Assembly (NCBI GenBank): GCA_944324455.1
Contig: CALUWJ010000003.1
Location: forward strand, 81,072 to 145,071
Source: Candidatus Gastranaerophilales bacterium
GTDB lineage: Bacteria; Cyanobacteriota; Vampirovibrionia; Gastranaerophilales; Gastranaerophilaceae
Reading direction: 5' to 3'
Length of the DNA: 64,000 bases
The translations under genes were made by a program, and so were the position numbers. Below are positions 34,960-43,631 of this stretch, one piece after another (within the stretch, counting starts at the first letter, position 1; each line of letters begins with the position of its first letter). A model generated the notes under the pieces. That model was not told where the DNA came from. It saw nothing but the letters and a program-made list of their open reading frames with translations, and ran no database searches.

Positions 34960-35033
34960 TAAAAAAAAGCCGTCATAAGGCGGCTACTAGACTTGGGGAG
35001 GAGGTTTTGAGAAGGAGTCTTTAGCTCCTTTTC
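34960..35033 (-). ncRNA. Candidate small RNA, Yfr1-like architecture
   Basis: No ORF explains this 74-nt minus-strand unit. Its 5' hairpin GAAAAGGAG/CTCCTTCTC (9 bp with one mismatch, 7-nt loop) is followed by an unpaired, C/U-rich stretch (AAAACCTCCTCCCCAAG). A terminator hairpin AGCCGCC/GGCGGCT-type follows with eight T residues. Upstream, TTGTCT (35060-35065) and TACAAA or TATACA could form a promoter. Cyanobacterial Yfr1 is a 54-70-nt sRNA of two hairpins flanking an invariant unpaired ACUCCUCACAC. The shared CUCCUC core and layout suggest a related or analogous RNA that pairs with Shine-Dalgarno sequences. Homology is inferred, not shown. Confidence 0.6.
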
Positions 35034-35148
35034 AAATTTGTATATTATTTTTTTCGTCAAGACAAAATTGCGCTTTAGATTTTTTTTCTTAAATTCCTCT
35101 AAAAGGTTGAAAAATTAAAAATAAGTAAATTTAAATATGCTAATTTGT

Positions 35149-35154
35149 TAAAAT
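35149..35154 (+). promoter_or_regulatory. Extended -10 TGTTAAAAT, leaderless start
   Basis: TAAAAT preceded by TGT (extended -10) and followed by six bases before the ATG at 35161. No Shine-Dalgarno. Confidence 0.45.
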
Positions 35155-35160
35155 TGAATT

Positions 35161-35907
35161 ATGAAAAAAATATTTCTTATAGGCATAGTTGTATGCCTGC
35201 TTGCGCTTTTAAATGGAGCAAATGCAGCAACGTCAAAGAAAAAAAAGCCTAAAACAAAACATAAAATAGAATTTGTAACCAAAGATAAGCATATTTTGGC
35301 AGGTGATTTATATATTGCAAATCCGTCCACAAATAAACCGCTTGTTGTCATGCTCCATTCTTTTTCATTGAATGCTTTATCTTGGCAGCCTATAGCGCAA
35401 CAATTAAGACTAAAAGGCTATAATGTTTTAGCAATGGATTTAAGAGGTCATTCAAGAAGTGTATATAATGAAAAATTGAAAATTAAATCAAGATTTAAAT
35501 ATACAAATTCTGATTGGCAAAAATTACCTGAAGATGTTATAGAATCAATTGCTTATGTAAAATCAAATTATCCAAAAATTAACACAAACGATACAATCTT
35601 TGTGGGGGCTGATATTGGTGCAAGCGCAGGAATTATTGCGGGTGCTTCAATGAAAAAAAAGCCTGAAAAATTTGTTATAATTTCTCCAATGCTTAATTTT
35701 AAAGGCCTTTATATTCCAATAAAAATAGCTAGTTACACAGATACTAAATTTTTAGTTATTTTATCTAAGAGCGATAAAATATTATTTAATTTTTATTCAT
35801 CAACCAAGCCTTTAATAATTACCTATCCAAAAGGAGGTCCTGGAAATCAACTTCTTAAAGTCAACCCTCAAAGTACAAATGATATAGTTAATTTTATAAT
35901 TAATTAA
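35161..35907 (+). CDS. Exported alpha/beta-hydrolase-fold protein with substituted catalytic residues
   Basis: 248 residues. A signal peptide (MKKIFLIGIVVCLLALLNG, cleavage probably after ANA) is followed by a Lys-rich linker and an alpha/beta hydrolase core: VVMLHSFSLNALSW (oxyanion region) and VLAMDLRGHSRS. At the nucleophile elbow, where hydrolases have GxSxG, the sequence is TIFVGADIGAS with D151 in the Ser position. The acid may be the D of LSKSDK. The usual C-terminal GxxHG is YPKGGPGNQLL, without His. Another reading uses GASAG one turn later. It is probably not a classic esterase. Leaderless start; terminator at 35912. Confidence 0.8.
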   Translation: MKKIFLIGIVVCLLALLNGANAATSKKKKPKTKHKIEFVTKDKHILAGDLYIANPSTNKPLVVMLHSFSLNALSWQPIAQQLRLKGYNVLAMDLRGHSRSVYNEKLKIKSRFKYTNSDWQKLPEDVIESIAYVKSNYPKINTNDTIFVGADIGASAGIIAGASMKKKPEKFVIISPMLNFKGLYIPIKIASYTDTKFLVILSKSDKILFNFYSSTKPLIITYPKGGPGNQLLKVNPQSTNDIVNFIIN

Positions 35908-35911
35908 ACAT

Positions 35912-35952
35912 AAAAAAATACACTTCCTTAAAATAGTAAGTGTATTTTTTTT
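35912..35952 (+). terminator. Terminator
   Basis: AAAAAAATACACTT and AAGTGTATTTTTTTT form a 12-13-bp stem around a 12-nt loop, ending in a T-run right after the hydrolase-like gene. Confidence 0.85.
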
Positions 35953-35991
35953 AGCAATACAGTGGAGCTAATCTAAGAGATTTATTCCACA

Positions 35992-36822
35992 CTAATTATT
36001 TTTATAACGTTTTCCGTAAACTTCGTGCACATTTTCAATTGTAATAAATGCATCTTTATCAATAGACACAACAAGTTCTTTTAATTTATATAATTCAATA
36101 CGAGGAGCAATGCAATAGACCATAACTTTAGGGGTTTTGCTGTAGCCGCCTTGAGCATCTATATAAGTAATTGTTTTATCAAGATTTTGTATAATTGCTT
36201 GACCAATAATTTTTCCTTTATCAGAAATAATACGCACTGATTTTTCTTCGCTTAAGCCTTGGATAATCATATCTATTGCTTTATAAGCAACAATATAGGT
36301 TAGGGCTGAATACATTGCTTGTTCCCAGCCATATAGAAACCCTGCACTGGTAAAAATGAATATATTAATAAACATAATAATTTCACCAACCGAATACGGG
36401 TATTTTTTTGATATTTTCATAGCAAGGATTTCTGTTCCATCCATGCAGGCGTTGTTTTTTAATACCAATCCTACGCCCGTACCCAAAATGGCACCGCCAA
36501 AGCAGGCTGATAATAATAAATCGTTTGTTATGGGCTGAATATGATGTAAAACATTGACAAATAAAGCCAGCATACAAACACTGTATGATGCCCTTAATAT
36601 AAATGCTAAGCCAAATTCACTATACGCCATTAAAACAAAGGGAATATTTAATAATACAAGAAAAATACCTAAGTTTATTTTGGTGATATAGCTTGCCATT
36701 ATTGAAACACCAACTATTCCACCATCGATAATTTGGTTGGGTACTAAAAAACATTCCAAGGCAAAAGCCGCTAAAAAAGCACCAAATGTGCATAACAATA
36801 TATTAATAATTAAATCTTTCAT
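35992..36822 (-). CDS. YitT-family membrane protein (DUF161/DUF2179)
   Basis: 276 residues. Five or six membrane helices in the first 180 residues with the family signature ECFLVPNQIIDGGIVGVSIM and LKNNACMDGTEILAMKISKKYPYSVGEI. The C-terminal soluble DUF2179 domain (about 190-276) includes SVRIISDKGKIIGQAIIQNL and YIDAQGGYSKTPKVMVYCI. Transport substrate is not known for the family. TATCAT lies 8 nt before the ATG and there is no ribosome site. It is divergent from the solute-binding gene with only 24 bp between the starts. Confidence 0.92.
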   Translation of the reverse strand: MKDLIINILLCTFGAFLAAFALECFLVPNQIIDGGIVGVSIMASYITKINLGIFLVLLNIPFVLMAYSEFGLAFILRASYSVCMLALFVNVLHHIQPITNDLLLSACFGGAILGTGVGLVLKNNACMDGTEILAMKISKKYPYSVGEIIMFINIFIFTSAGFLYGWEQAMYSALTYIVAYKAIDMIIQGLSEEKSVRIISDKGKIIGQAIIQNLDKTITYIDAQGGYSKTPKVMVYCIAPRIELYKLKELVVSIDKDAFITIENVHEVYGKRYKNN

Positions 36823-36834
36823 AATGTTTTATGA

Positions 36835-36840
36835 TAGAAT
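36835..36840 (+). promoter_or_regulatory. Extended -10 TGATAGAAT, leaderless start
   Basis: TAGAAT preceded by TGA, then ATTTTT, then ATG at 36847. The spacing equals that at 30931, 32069, 32090, 35161 and 49657. Confidence 0.45.
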
Positions 36841-36846
36841 ATTTTT

Positions 36847-37629
36847 ATGAAAAAGTACACACTCTTAATAATTATTTTATTTTTTTCTTTGTTTTTCTTT
36901 AGCGGATGTATAAATAAAAATACCAATATATCTGATTTAGAAGCAATTAAAAATAGGGGTTATCTTATAGTCGGGGTTAAAACCGATTCTCCTCCTTTTG
37001 GGTATTATAAAAATAAAAACCTTCAAGGAATTGATATTTTAATAGCTCAATATATTGCTGATAACATATTTGGTTTTGAATCTCCACAAAATATCAAATA
37101 TGTCAGTGTAAATGCGCAAAATAGAATAGAGAAATTAAATTCAAAAGAGGTTGATATTTTAGTTGCAACAATGAGTATAAATGATAAAAGAAAATTGGTT
37201 GTTGATTTTTCTGTGCCATATTTTGTTGCAAACCAAAAAATAATGGTAGCGAAAAATTCAAAAATCACAGGATTAAATTATTTTAATAAAAAAGGAAAAC
37301 TTGTCGTTGTCATGGGCACAACGGGCGAAAAAATTGTCAGATTGGTTGCGCCAAATGCATACATTATAGGTGTTAAAACTTATTACGAAGCATTTAAATA
37401 TTTAAAACAAGGAAAAGTTGATGCAATTTTTGGAGACGACTGTATATTGGAAGGTTTAAATAACGGAAAATATAAAATAATTAATCGTGCATATTCAAGA
37501 GAATATTATGCGGTAGCTGTTAGAAAATCTGATTTATCAAAGGAATTGTTATCTAAAATTAATTCAACAATTTCTTATATTTTAGATGATAAAAAGTTAA
37601 TTCTTGTTAAGAAACCTTTAAGAATTTAA
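36847..37629 (+). CDS. Amino-acid-type solute-binding lipoprotein (SBP family 3)
   Basis: 260 residues. Hydrophobic signal with lipobox FFSGC, so Cys20 or 21 would be lipidated. The mature part follows the family 3 pattern: AIKNRGYLIVGVKTDSPPFGYY, LQGIDILIAQYIAD, LVATMSINDKRKLVVDFSVPYF, VVVMGTTGEKIVR and GKVDAIFGDDCILEG. It should bind a polar amino acid outside the membrane. No ABC permease or ATPase is adjacent, so it is an orphan or pairs with a distant transporter. Confidence 0.9.
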   Translation: MKKYTLLIIILFFSLFFFSGCINKNTNISDLEAIKNRGYLIVGVKTDSPPFGYYKNKNLQGIDILIAQYIADNIFGFESPQNIKYVSVNAQNRIEKLNSKEVDILVATMSINDKRKLVVDFSVPYFVANQKIMVAKNSKITGLNYFNKKGKLVVVMGTTGEKIVRLVAPNAYIIGVKTYYEAFKYLKQGKVDAIFGDDCILEGLNNGKYKIINRAYSREYYAVAVRKSDLSKELLSKINSTISYILDDKKLILVKKPLRI

Positions 37630-37686
37630 TTAAAAACGATTTTTCAATTATAATAATTAAATAGTAAGCAAAATATGGATGTATAG

Positions 37687-39792
37687 ATGGATAGTAATAA
37701 AATAAAGTTTAAAATATTTTTTTGGTATGCGGTATTATGGTTTTTTCTTTTTATAACATTATATTGTGCTTATGGAGTTTATTTTCCTGATTTATCATCT
37801 ACAAAATCTAAGTGGGTAGCTCTTTTATCGGGTGCTATTGCGCTTTTGCTTTCTTCGTGTAAAATTTGTGAAATTTCATATGCAAATTATAAATATAATA
37901 CCTTAAGTAAAATTATTGAATATTTTTATAATGGGGTTCAACTATTTTTCAAAAGAGAAAATAAATTTTTAATATTTATAACTTTTTTGATTGCGGTAAT
38001 TTTATTAAAACCCTTAGGGATTCCTTTTGTTTTGTGTTATTTAATTGGTACTTTGTTTGCAATTTTTTGCGGATTTATAACAAATTATATTTCTACAAGA
38101 GCTGTTGTTAAAATTTCACGAGGTGAAAATACATCCTTAAATTCAGGCTTTAAAATTGCCTTTAACTCAGGCGTTGCAATAGCTATGGCAATTGTAGGTT
38201 TGGCTTTAGTTCCTATGGTAATTTTATATCATATATATAAAGATTATCTTATAATAAACGGGTTTATTTTAGGTGTTGCAATTAGTGTTTTATTTTCAAG
38301 TGTTGCTGCATCTATTACTAAAAAAGCTGCAACAGGCGCAATAGAGCTTGTATCACAATCTGAAGATGATATAGAAGCTTATGATAAAAGAAACCCTCTT
38401 TTGCTTCTTTCAGGAATTGCAAAGAGTGTTTTTAAGACAAATGCTCTTTCACTGGATATGTTCTTATCTTTTTGTTCTGCAATTATTTCATCAATGGCGA
38501 TAGGAGCAATGGCGCTAAATTTAATGGGTGCTTTTTTACCTTTAATTATTGCTTCTGGGGGTGTTTTTTCTTCTGTTATAGTTATTTTATTTATTAAAAT
38601 GAATAAAATTAAAAATCCTATAAATGCACTTTTTGTATCCGGTTTTTGTACAATAATTTTATTTTGTATTTTTTCATATTATGCAATAAATACTTGGCTT
38701 ATGGGTGATTTAGGGCTTTTTTATTCTGTTGTAATTGGAGCATTTGGCGGTTTTATATTATGTTTTGTTAATGCTAATTATATTTTTGAAAAGTTCAAAA
38801 CCGTAAAAAATGTTTCAAATGCCGCTATAGCAGGGTTATCACCTTGTATTGTTCAAACCTTAAAAGAAGGGTTTATGGGTGTGTTTTTGCCTATCATTGT
38901 AATTGCTTTTATGATAATTTCATCTTTTCTATTAGCAAACGGTATTGATGCACCTTTGGTTGGAATATACGGAATTACAATGGCAATTTTAGGAATGATT
39001 TCAACATTTGGAATAATGATGTGTATTAATATTTTTGCTCTTGTATCAAACGATATTGATATAGTTACAAATACTTATGAAATAGGAAAAGAATTTGATA
39101 AAAACAAAAATATTAAAATGCTTGGGCAAATTGGATATTATATTATTTCTCTTGGAAAAAATTTCTTGGCCACAACTGCAATTTTAACTGCATTATCACT
39201 ATTTTTGGCTTTTTCTGTTACTGTGCAATTAGAACAAATTGATATTGTTAATCCTTATGTGCTTATTTCATTATTTGTTGGAGCGGCTTTGCCTTACCTA
39301 TATTGCTCTTTTATTTTGAGCGGCGTATCTAAAACATCTTCTAAATTAATTCTTGAGGTAAAAAATCAATTTAGAAAATTTCCGCAAATTTTGCGTTATG
39401 AAATGCGCCCTGATTATGAAAAATGCGTTTGTATGGCGGCTAACACTTCATCTATTCAATTAATATTTTATACAATGATGATTGTGTTTGTGTTTTTAAC
39501 TATAGCTCTTAAGCTTGGTGCAGAAGCTTTAGCAGGTCTTGTTTTTGGAACTGTCTTATCGAGCAGTGTTTTAATGTATGCTTCGTTGAATTCCGCTATT
39601 GTATCAAAAGCGGCAAAAAAATATTTTAAAGATGAATTTATTAATGCACCTATTTCAAATCAATATAGTATTTTAGAGCAAAACAACAGTATTTATTCTC
39701 TTTTGAAAGATTTAATAACTCCTTGTTTAAGTTCATTGATAAAATTTCTTGCTATTTTGGCTTTTGTGTTATCGCCTATGTTTTTAAAGTAA
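37687..39792 (+). CDS. Degenerate membrane pyrophosphatase paralogue (HppA fold, catalytic motifs lost)
   Basis: 701 residues, about 15-16 membrane helices. The fold of membrane-bound H+/Na+-pyrophosphatase is recognisable in register: TKKAATGAIELVSQ (211-224) for TKAADVGADLVGK, DKRNP (233-237) for DPRNP, LSLDMFLSFCSAIISSMAIG for ADLFESY..., MRPDYEKCVCMAA near 575 for KPDYxRCVDIST, and TPCLSSLIKFLAILAFVLSP for GPSLNILIKLM...VF.P. The acidic and Lys residues that bind Mg-pyrophosphate (DxxxDxxxK, DNVGDNVGD, DNAGG, DxxxDPxKD) are replaced. It is therefore not an active pump of the usual type. SD is weak. YjbQ follows after 15 nt. Confidence 0.85.
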   Translation: MDSNKIKFKIFFWYAVLWFFLFITLYCAYGVYFPDLSSTKSKWVALLSGAIALLLSSCKICEISYANYKYNTLSKIIEYFYNGVQLFFKRENKFLIFITFLIAVILLKPLGIPFVLCYLIGTLFAIFCGFITNYISTRAVVKISRGENTSLNSGFKIAFNSGVAIAMAIVGLALVPMVILYHIYKDYLIINGFILGVAISVLFSSVAASITKKAATGAIELVSQSEDDIEAYDKRNPLLLLSGIAKSVFKTNALSLDMFLSFCSAIISSMAIGAMALNLMGAFLPLIIASGGVFSSVIVILFIKMNKIKNPINALFVSGFCTIILFCIFSYYAINTWLMGDLGLFYSVVIGAFGGFILCFVNANYIFEKFKTVKNVSNAAIAGLSPCIVQTLKEGFMGVFLPIIVIAFMIISSFLLANGIDAPLVGIYGITMAILGMISTFGIMMCINIFALVSNDIDIVTNTYEIGKEFDKNKNIKMLGQIGYYIISLGKNFLATTAILTALSLFLAFSVTVQLEQIDIVNPYVLISLFVGAALPYLYCSFILSGVSKTSSKLILEVKNQFRKFPQILRYEMRPDYEKCVCMAANTSSIQLIFYTMMIVFVFLTIALKLGAEALAGLVFGTVLSSSVLMYASLNSAIVSKAAKKYFKDEFINAPISNQYSILEQNNSIYSLLKDLITPCLSSLIKFLAILAFVLSPMFLK

Positions 39793-39807
39793 ATATAAAG
39801 GAGCTGA

Positions 39808-40224
39808 ATGACAGTTAATATTGAAAAATTCACAATTTCATCTAAAGGTTTTGATGATTTAATAGATATAACAACAAAAGTGCAGGATATTATTTATAAA
39901 ATAAATAAAAAAGATGTTGTGGTTAGTATTGCTGTTGCATCTCCAACAGCATCCATAATAACAATAGGGGATGAAACAGGTCTTGGTGCTGATTTTTCAG
40001 AATTATTAGATAATATTGTGCCTTTAAATAAAATATACAAGCATGATACTAATTGGCATGAGGGAAATGCGCATGCACACCTAAAGGCTTCATTGTTAGG
40101 AAGTAATTTGACAATAAGTGCTATAGACAATAAGCTTGTGCTTGATAATAATCAAAAAATTGCATTTATTGATTTTGATTCTAAGCCGTCAATAACGCAA
40201 ATAACAGTTTCAGTAATATATTAG
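39808..40224 (+). CDS. YjbQ-family protein (UPF0047)
   Basis: 138 residues with the family pattern: FDDLIDITTKVQDII at the start, SPTASIITIGDET, NWHEGNAHAHLKASLLGSNLTI with the conserved His pair and Lys, and LVLDNNQKIAFIDFD at the end (commonly LGxWQqIfl.EfD). YjbQ proteins have weak thiamine-phosphate synthase activity, but the true role is unclear. AAGGAG precedes the ATG and it is 15 nt downstream of the pyrophosphatase-like gene. Confidence 0.92.
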   Translation: MTVNIEKFTISSKGFDDLIDITTKVQDIIYKINKKDVVVSIAVASPTASIITIGDETGLGADFSELLDNIVPLNKIYKHDTNWHEGNAHAHLKASLLGSNLTISAIDNKLVLDNNQKIAFIDFDSKPSITQITVSVIY

Positions 40225-40235
40225 AAGTGTAAATT

Positions 40236-41858
40236 ATGAGCAACTCAAAAAATCAAATAAAATTTTATACCGATTTATTAAAAGATGATGAAATATTATT
40301 ATTGAAGTCTAAAGATAGCTATTTTAAATCTCATTATATAGGTTCTATGCTAAATACTCTAACAAATTTTTCAGGAACAGAAGGTGAAGCTATTCTTGAA
40401 AAAAATGGAAAAATAACTATTTTTGTTGATACAAGGTATCATATTTTGGTTGAAAAACAGGTATTTAAAGATATCTCTATATATAAAATGGGTTTAGGCG
40501 AAAGTTTTATTAATGCATTTGAAAAAAAATATAAAAAAAATACAATAATGCATGTTCCAAGTGATATTTTGTTAAATGAATACAAAGCTCTTGATAAATA
40601 TTTTGATTTAAGAAAATATACTCCAAAAGAAAAACATGTTAAAAATTTAGAATTAGATGAAAAAGCTAAATTATTTTTGGTTGATAACAATATAGAAAAA
40701 AATGATTTTGATTTTAAAATGCACAAGCTTAAAAAAATTAATCAAAATATCGAAAAAATGCTTGTCTTTAATCTTGATGAAATATCATATTTGACAAATT
40801 TAAGAAGTTATCAAATGAAATATTCATCAAATTTTCGCTCAATATTATATCTTGATTTTCAAACAGATAATTATATTTTATTTTTGGATAAAATTCCCAA
40901 AGATATAAAAATAAAAAATTTAAACTTTATGAAATTAAAAGATTTTTCTGGTTTTATTCAATCAATAAATACACCGATTGCTGTAAATATTAATGAAATA
41001 ACTCTTGAAAACTTTTTATTGATAAAAAAAATCAAAGAATTAAAGCAAAATAATCTTTCAATAATTTCATCTATTAAGCCAAAAAGTGTTATAGAACATT
41101 TATTTGAAGCTTCAAAAAAAACTGATTTAGCCATATATAATTTTAAAAAACAATTAAAAGAAGGGTTAAGTGAACAAGATTTAGTTAATATTTTTGAAAA
41201 TGAATTAACTAAACAAGGGGCTAAAATGCCTTCTTTTAAAACAATTCTTTCAATAGATGAAAATACAGCATCCATACATTATTCAAGTTATGATAAAAAT
41301 AAAATATTAAAAAAAGAAAGTCTTTTGTTGCTTGATTGCGGTGGATATTATGAAGCAGGGTATGCAACCGATATAACCAGAACTTTTTATTTTGGTTCAA
41401 ATCCAAAACCAATATATAAAATAATATATACAAATGTTTTAAAGGCATTTCTTGCTTGTTATATGTCAAATGAAACAAATGCTAAAAAATTAGACTTGAT
41501 AGCTAGAAATATTCTTAAGCCTTTTGAAAAAGACGGATTTTATTTTGGCCATGGACTAGGTCATGGCATAGGAACATCTGTTCATCAAAATCCGCCAAGA
41601 CTTTCTATGAATTCATCTGATATTATTAAGCCTTTTCAAACCCATTCTATTGAACCTGGGTTATATGGTAAAAGTATAAAAGAAAACACAGAGTTTGGGG
41701 TGAGAATTGAAAATTGTGTATATAGTGATATAGATTATAAAAAACATTCACTGTCAAAATTTCCTTTTGAGGAGATTTTAATAGATTATAGCCTTTTAAG
41801 TGATGATGAAAAATGTATTATTCAAAATTGGCATGAAAATTTTACGAAAGAAATATAA
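40236..41858 (+). CDS. M24-family metallopeptidase (Xaa-Pro aminopeptidase-like)
   Basis: 540 residues. Two creatinase-type N-terminal domains (about 1-295) contain FSGTEGEAILEKNGKITIFVDTRY. The pita-bread domain follows with all five metal ligands: D in LLDCGGYYEAG, D in ATDITRTFYFG, H in GHGLGHGIGTSVHQNPP, E in HSIEPGLYG and E in GVRIENCVY. The family removes N-terminal residues before proline. It begins 11 nt after YjbQ and abuts the next gene, so it is in the same run of genes. The ribosome site is weak. Confidence 0.92.
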   Translation: MSNSKNQIKFYTDLLKDDEILLLKSKDSYFKSHYIGSMLNTLTNFSGTEGEAILEKNGKITIFVDTRYHILVEKQVFKDISIYKMGLGESFINAFEKKYKKNTIMHVPSDILLNEYKALDKYFDLRKYTPKEKHVKNLELDEKAKLFLVDNNIEKNDFDFKMHKLKKINQNIEKMLVFNLDEISYLTNLRSYQMKYSSNFRSILYLDFQTDNYILFLDKIPKDIKIKNLNFMKLKDFSGFIQSINTPIAVNINEITLENFLLIKKIKELKQNNLSIISSIKPKSVIEHLFEASKKTDLAIYNFKKQLKEGLSEQDLVNIFENELTKQGAKMPSFKTILSIDENTASIHYSSYDKNKILKKESLLLLDCGGYYEAGYATDITRTFYFGSNPKPIYKIIYTNVLKAFLACYMSNETNAKKLDLIARNILKPFEKDGFYFGHGLGHGIGTSVHQNPPRLSMNSSDIIKPFQTHSIEPGLYGKSIKENTEFGVRIENCVYSDIDYKKHSLSKFPFEEILIDYSLLSDDEKCIIQNWHENFTKEI

Positions 41859-42620
41859 ATGGAAATAATTGAAATCACAAGCACTCAAAATGATTTAGTT
41901 AAATATTCAGTAAAGCTTCAAAATTCAAAATTCAGAAAATCACAAAAACTTATTTTTGCAGATGGTCAAAAAACAATAGAAGGTTTTATAAATGATGGAA
42001 TTGTTTTTGAATATTTCTTTTGTAAAAAAGACAATATTTTAAGTAAAAAAGTAAAAACTAAAAAACTAATTTATGTAACAGATGAAATTTTAAAAAAAAT
42101 AACTACCACAAAATCCCCATCTGATGTAGCAGGAATTATAAAAGAAAAAGAAATTGATAGAAATATTTTTTATAAACTAGACAAGATTGCACTTTTAGAA
42201 AATATTAAAGATGCGGGTAATTTAGGAACGATAATTAGAAGTGCTGTTGCGTTTGGGATAGATGGTATTATATTATTTGATGAATGTGTTGATTTATTTA
42301 ACTCCAAAACAATTAGAGCTACTGCACAAAATATATTTAAAATTCCTATCATTACAACTAAAGATATAAATTTTATTAAAAATTTAAAAAAGACACATAA
42401 ATTTATTTCAACTGTTGTTGATAGTAAAAATGATTTATTTAAATATAATTTTTCTGATAAATTTGTTCTTGCATTTGGTTCGGAATCAAATGGATTAAGT
42501 ACAAAAATTGTCGAGTTGAGTGATGAAAAATTATCAATATTTATGGAAAATAATGTTGAATCAATTAATCTTGCAATATGCGCTTCTATTGTTTTTGCGT
42601 TGACAAAAATTAACCGATAG
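41859..42620 (+). CDS. TrmH/SpoU-family RNA 2'-O-methyltransferase
   Basis: 253 residues. An N-terminal substrate-binding part (FRKSQKLIFADGQKTIEGF) precedes the SPOUT domain: LENIKDAGNLGTIIRSAVAFGIDGIILF (motif 1, with catalytic Arg), FVLAFGSESNGLS (motif 2) and NVESINLAICASIVF (motif 3). The trefoil-knot enzyme methylates ribose in rRNA or tRNA with SAM; the target is unknown. Its ATG follows the previous stop without a gap. Confidence 0.92.
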   Translation: MEIIEITSTQNDLVKYSVKLQNSKFRKSQKLIFADGQKTIEGFINDGIVFEYFFCKKDNILSKKVKTKKLIYVTDEILKKITTTKSPSDVAGIIKEKEIDRNIFYKLDKIALLENIKDAGNLGTIIRSAVAFGIDGIILFDECVDLFNSKTIRATAQNIFKIPIITTKDINFIKNLKKTHKFISTVVDSKNDLFKYNFSDKFVLAFGSESNGLSTKIVELSDEKLSIFMENNVESINLAICASIVFALTKINR

Positions 42621-42648
42621 ATTTAGCATTATTTAGCTAAAATGTTTA

Positions 42649-42677
42649 TTGCCAACAGAATTAAAACATGTTATTAT
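42649..42677 (+). promoter_or_regulatory. Sigma70-type promoter
   Basis: TTGCCA (42649-42654) and TATTAT (42672-42677) with a 17-bp spacer, 28 nt before the start at 42705. It probably drives the genes from 42705 to 44695. Confidence 0.6.
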
Positions 42678-42704
42678 AGATGGGTAATACTAAGAGAGGT
42701 TCTA

Positions 42705-42905
42705 ATGCGTATACAGCCTACAATGTTCAAAAACAATTTTGCGCAACGAAATTTAAAAAAATTACAAACTCAATTTGAAAGAAACAGAAATTTTCAAGCA
42801 AAAAATGAACATCAATACACTGGTGTAGTAAGTGTAGATTTGGCTTATGCCAGCATGTTGGATAATGCAATCGCAAAAGATTTAAGAACCATTGGTTTAA
42901 TTTAA
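42705..42905 (+). CDS. Small hypothetical protein, basic
   Basis: 66 residues from ATG 42705, chosen because AGAGG lies 6 nt upstream and the promoter at 42649-42677 rules out the longer reading. The N-terminal half is basic and Gln/Asn-rich (FKNNFAQRNLKKLQTQFERN); the C-terminal half is a hydrophobic helix (SVDLAYASMLDNAIAK). I do not recognise it. It is 27 nt upstream of the pseudopilin gene. Confidence 0.55.
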   Translation: MRIQPTMFKNNFAQRNLKKLQTQFERNRNFQAKNEHQYTGVVSVDLAYASMLDNAIAKDLRTIGLI

Positions 42906-42932
42906 TTTGTTGATTTATAAAAGAGTTGTAGT

Positions 42933-43622
42933 ATGAAAAATATAAAAGCTTTTACTTTAGCTGAAATTATGATAGTTTTATCAGTTGTTGGTATTTTAAC
43001 TGCAATTTTATTACCAATAGCTTTCCAATCTGCTCCTGATGAAAATGCTTTAAAATTCAAAAAAGCAAATAGTATCTTAGGAACTGCAATAAGAGAGATG
43101 GTAAACTCAGATAAATACTACAAAAGTGGTGATTTAGCTCTAAAGCCAGATGGAACAGAAGTTCCTGTTGAATATTTCTGTGCATCATTATCAGATATAA
43201 TGTCTACAAAACAGGTTAATTGCAGAGATACGGTTAATAATACGTATGCGTATTTTGATTTTGAAACAAAAGATTTAGACTTATCTCCAATTGATCAAGC
43301 ATGTGTTGAAACGCAGCCCGCAACTGATGATGATGCTGATATAATTACAGTTGACGGTGTAATTTGGTATGAGTCAAGCCCTGGTACAACTTTTGCAGAA
43401 AAAGATGCAGATGATAAAAGAATGTTTTCTGCGCCAAATGAAACTCCGGCGTATGAAGATGAATACGGCTTTGATAGCATGTATAAAATTTTATGTATAG
43501 ATGTTGACGGATTAAATAAAGGCGAAGACCCATTCGGTTATGGCATCAGAGCAGACGGTAAAATTTTAAATGGCCCAAGAGCAAACGAATGGATTAAAAA
43601 ATCAGTACAAAAAGATAATTAA
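42933..43622 (+). CDS. Type IV pilin-like protein (pseudopilin)
   Basis: 229 residues. Prepilin signature KAFTLAEIMIVLSVVGIL: cleavage is expected between A6 and F7, with E at +5 of the mature protein, followed by a hydrophobic helix. The C-terminal domain is acidic, with Cys pairs at about 77/90 and 120/187 that may form disulfides. It could be a major or minor pilin or a secretion pseudopilin. No pilus assembly gene is in the window. Such single pilin-like genes are typical of this lineage, to my knowledge. Confidence 0.85.
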   Translation: MKNIKAFTLAEIMIVLSVVGILTAILLPIAFQSAPDENALKFKKANSILGTAIREMVNSDKYYKSGDLALKPDGTEVPVEYFCASLSDIMSTKQVNCRDTVNNTYAYFDFETKDLDLSPIDQACVETQPATDDDADIITVDGVIWYESSPGTTFAEKDADDKRMFSAPNETPAYEDEYGFDSMYKILCIDVDGLNKGEDPFGYGIRADGKILNGPRANEWIKKSVQKDN

Positions 43623-43631
43623 GGATTTAAA

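Noticed and set aside
34965..34990. Plus-strand terminator for etfA
   Set aside because: The T-run is only on the minus strand, which points to the minus-strand small RNA instead.
37687..39792. Active sodium- or proton-pumping pyrophosphatase
   Set aside because: The catalytic Asp/Lys motifs are replaced at every expected position, so an active-enzyme label would mislead.
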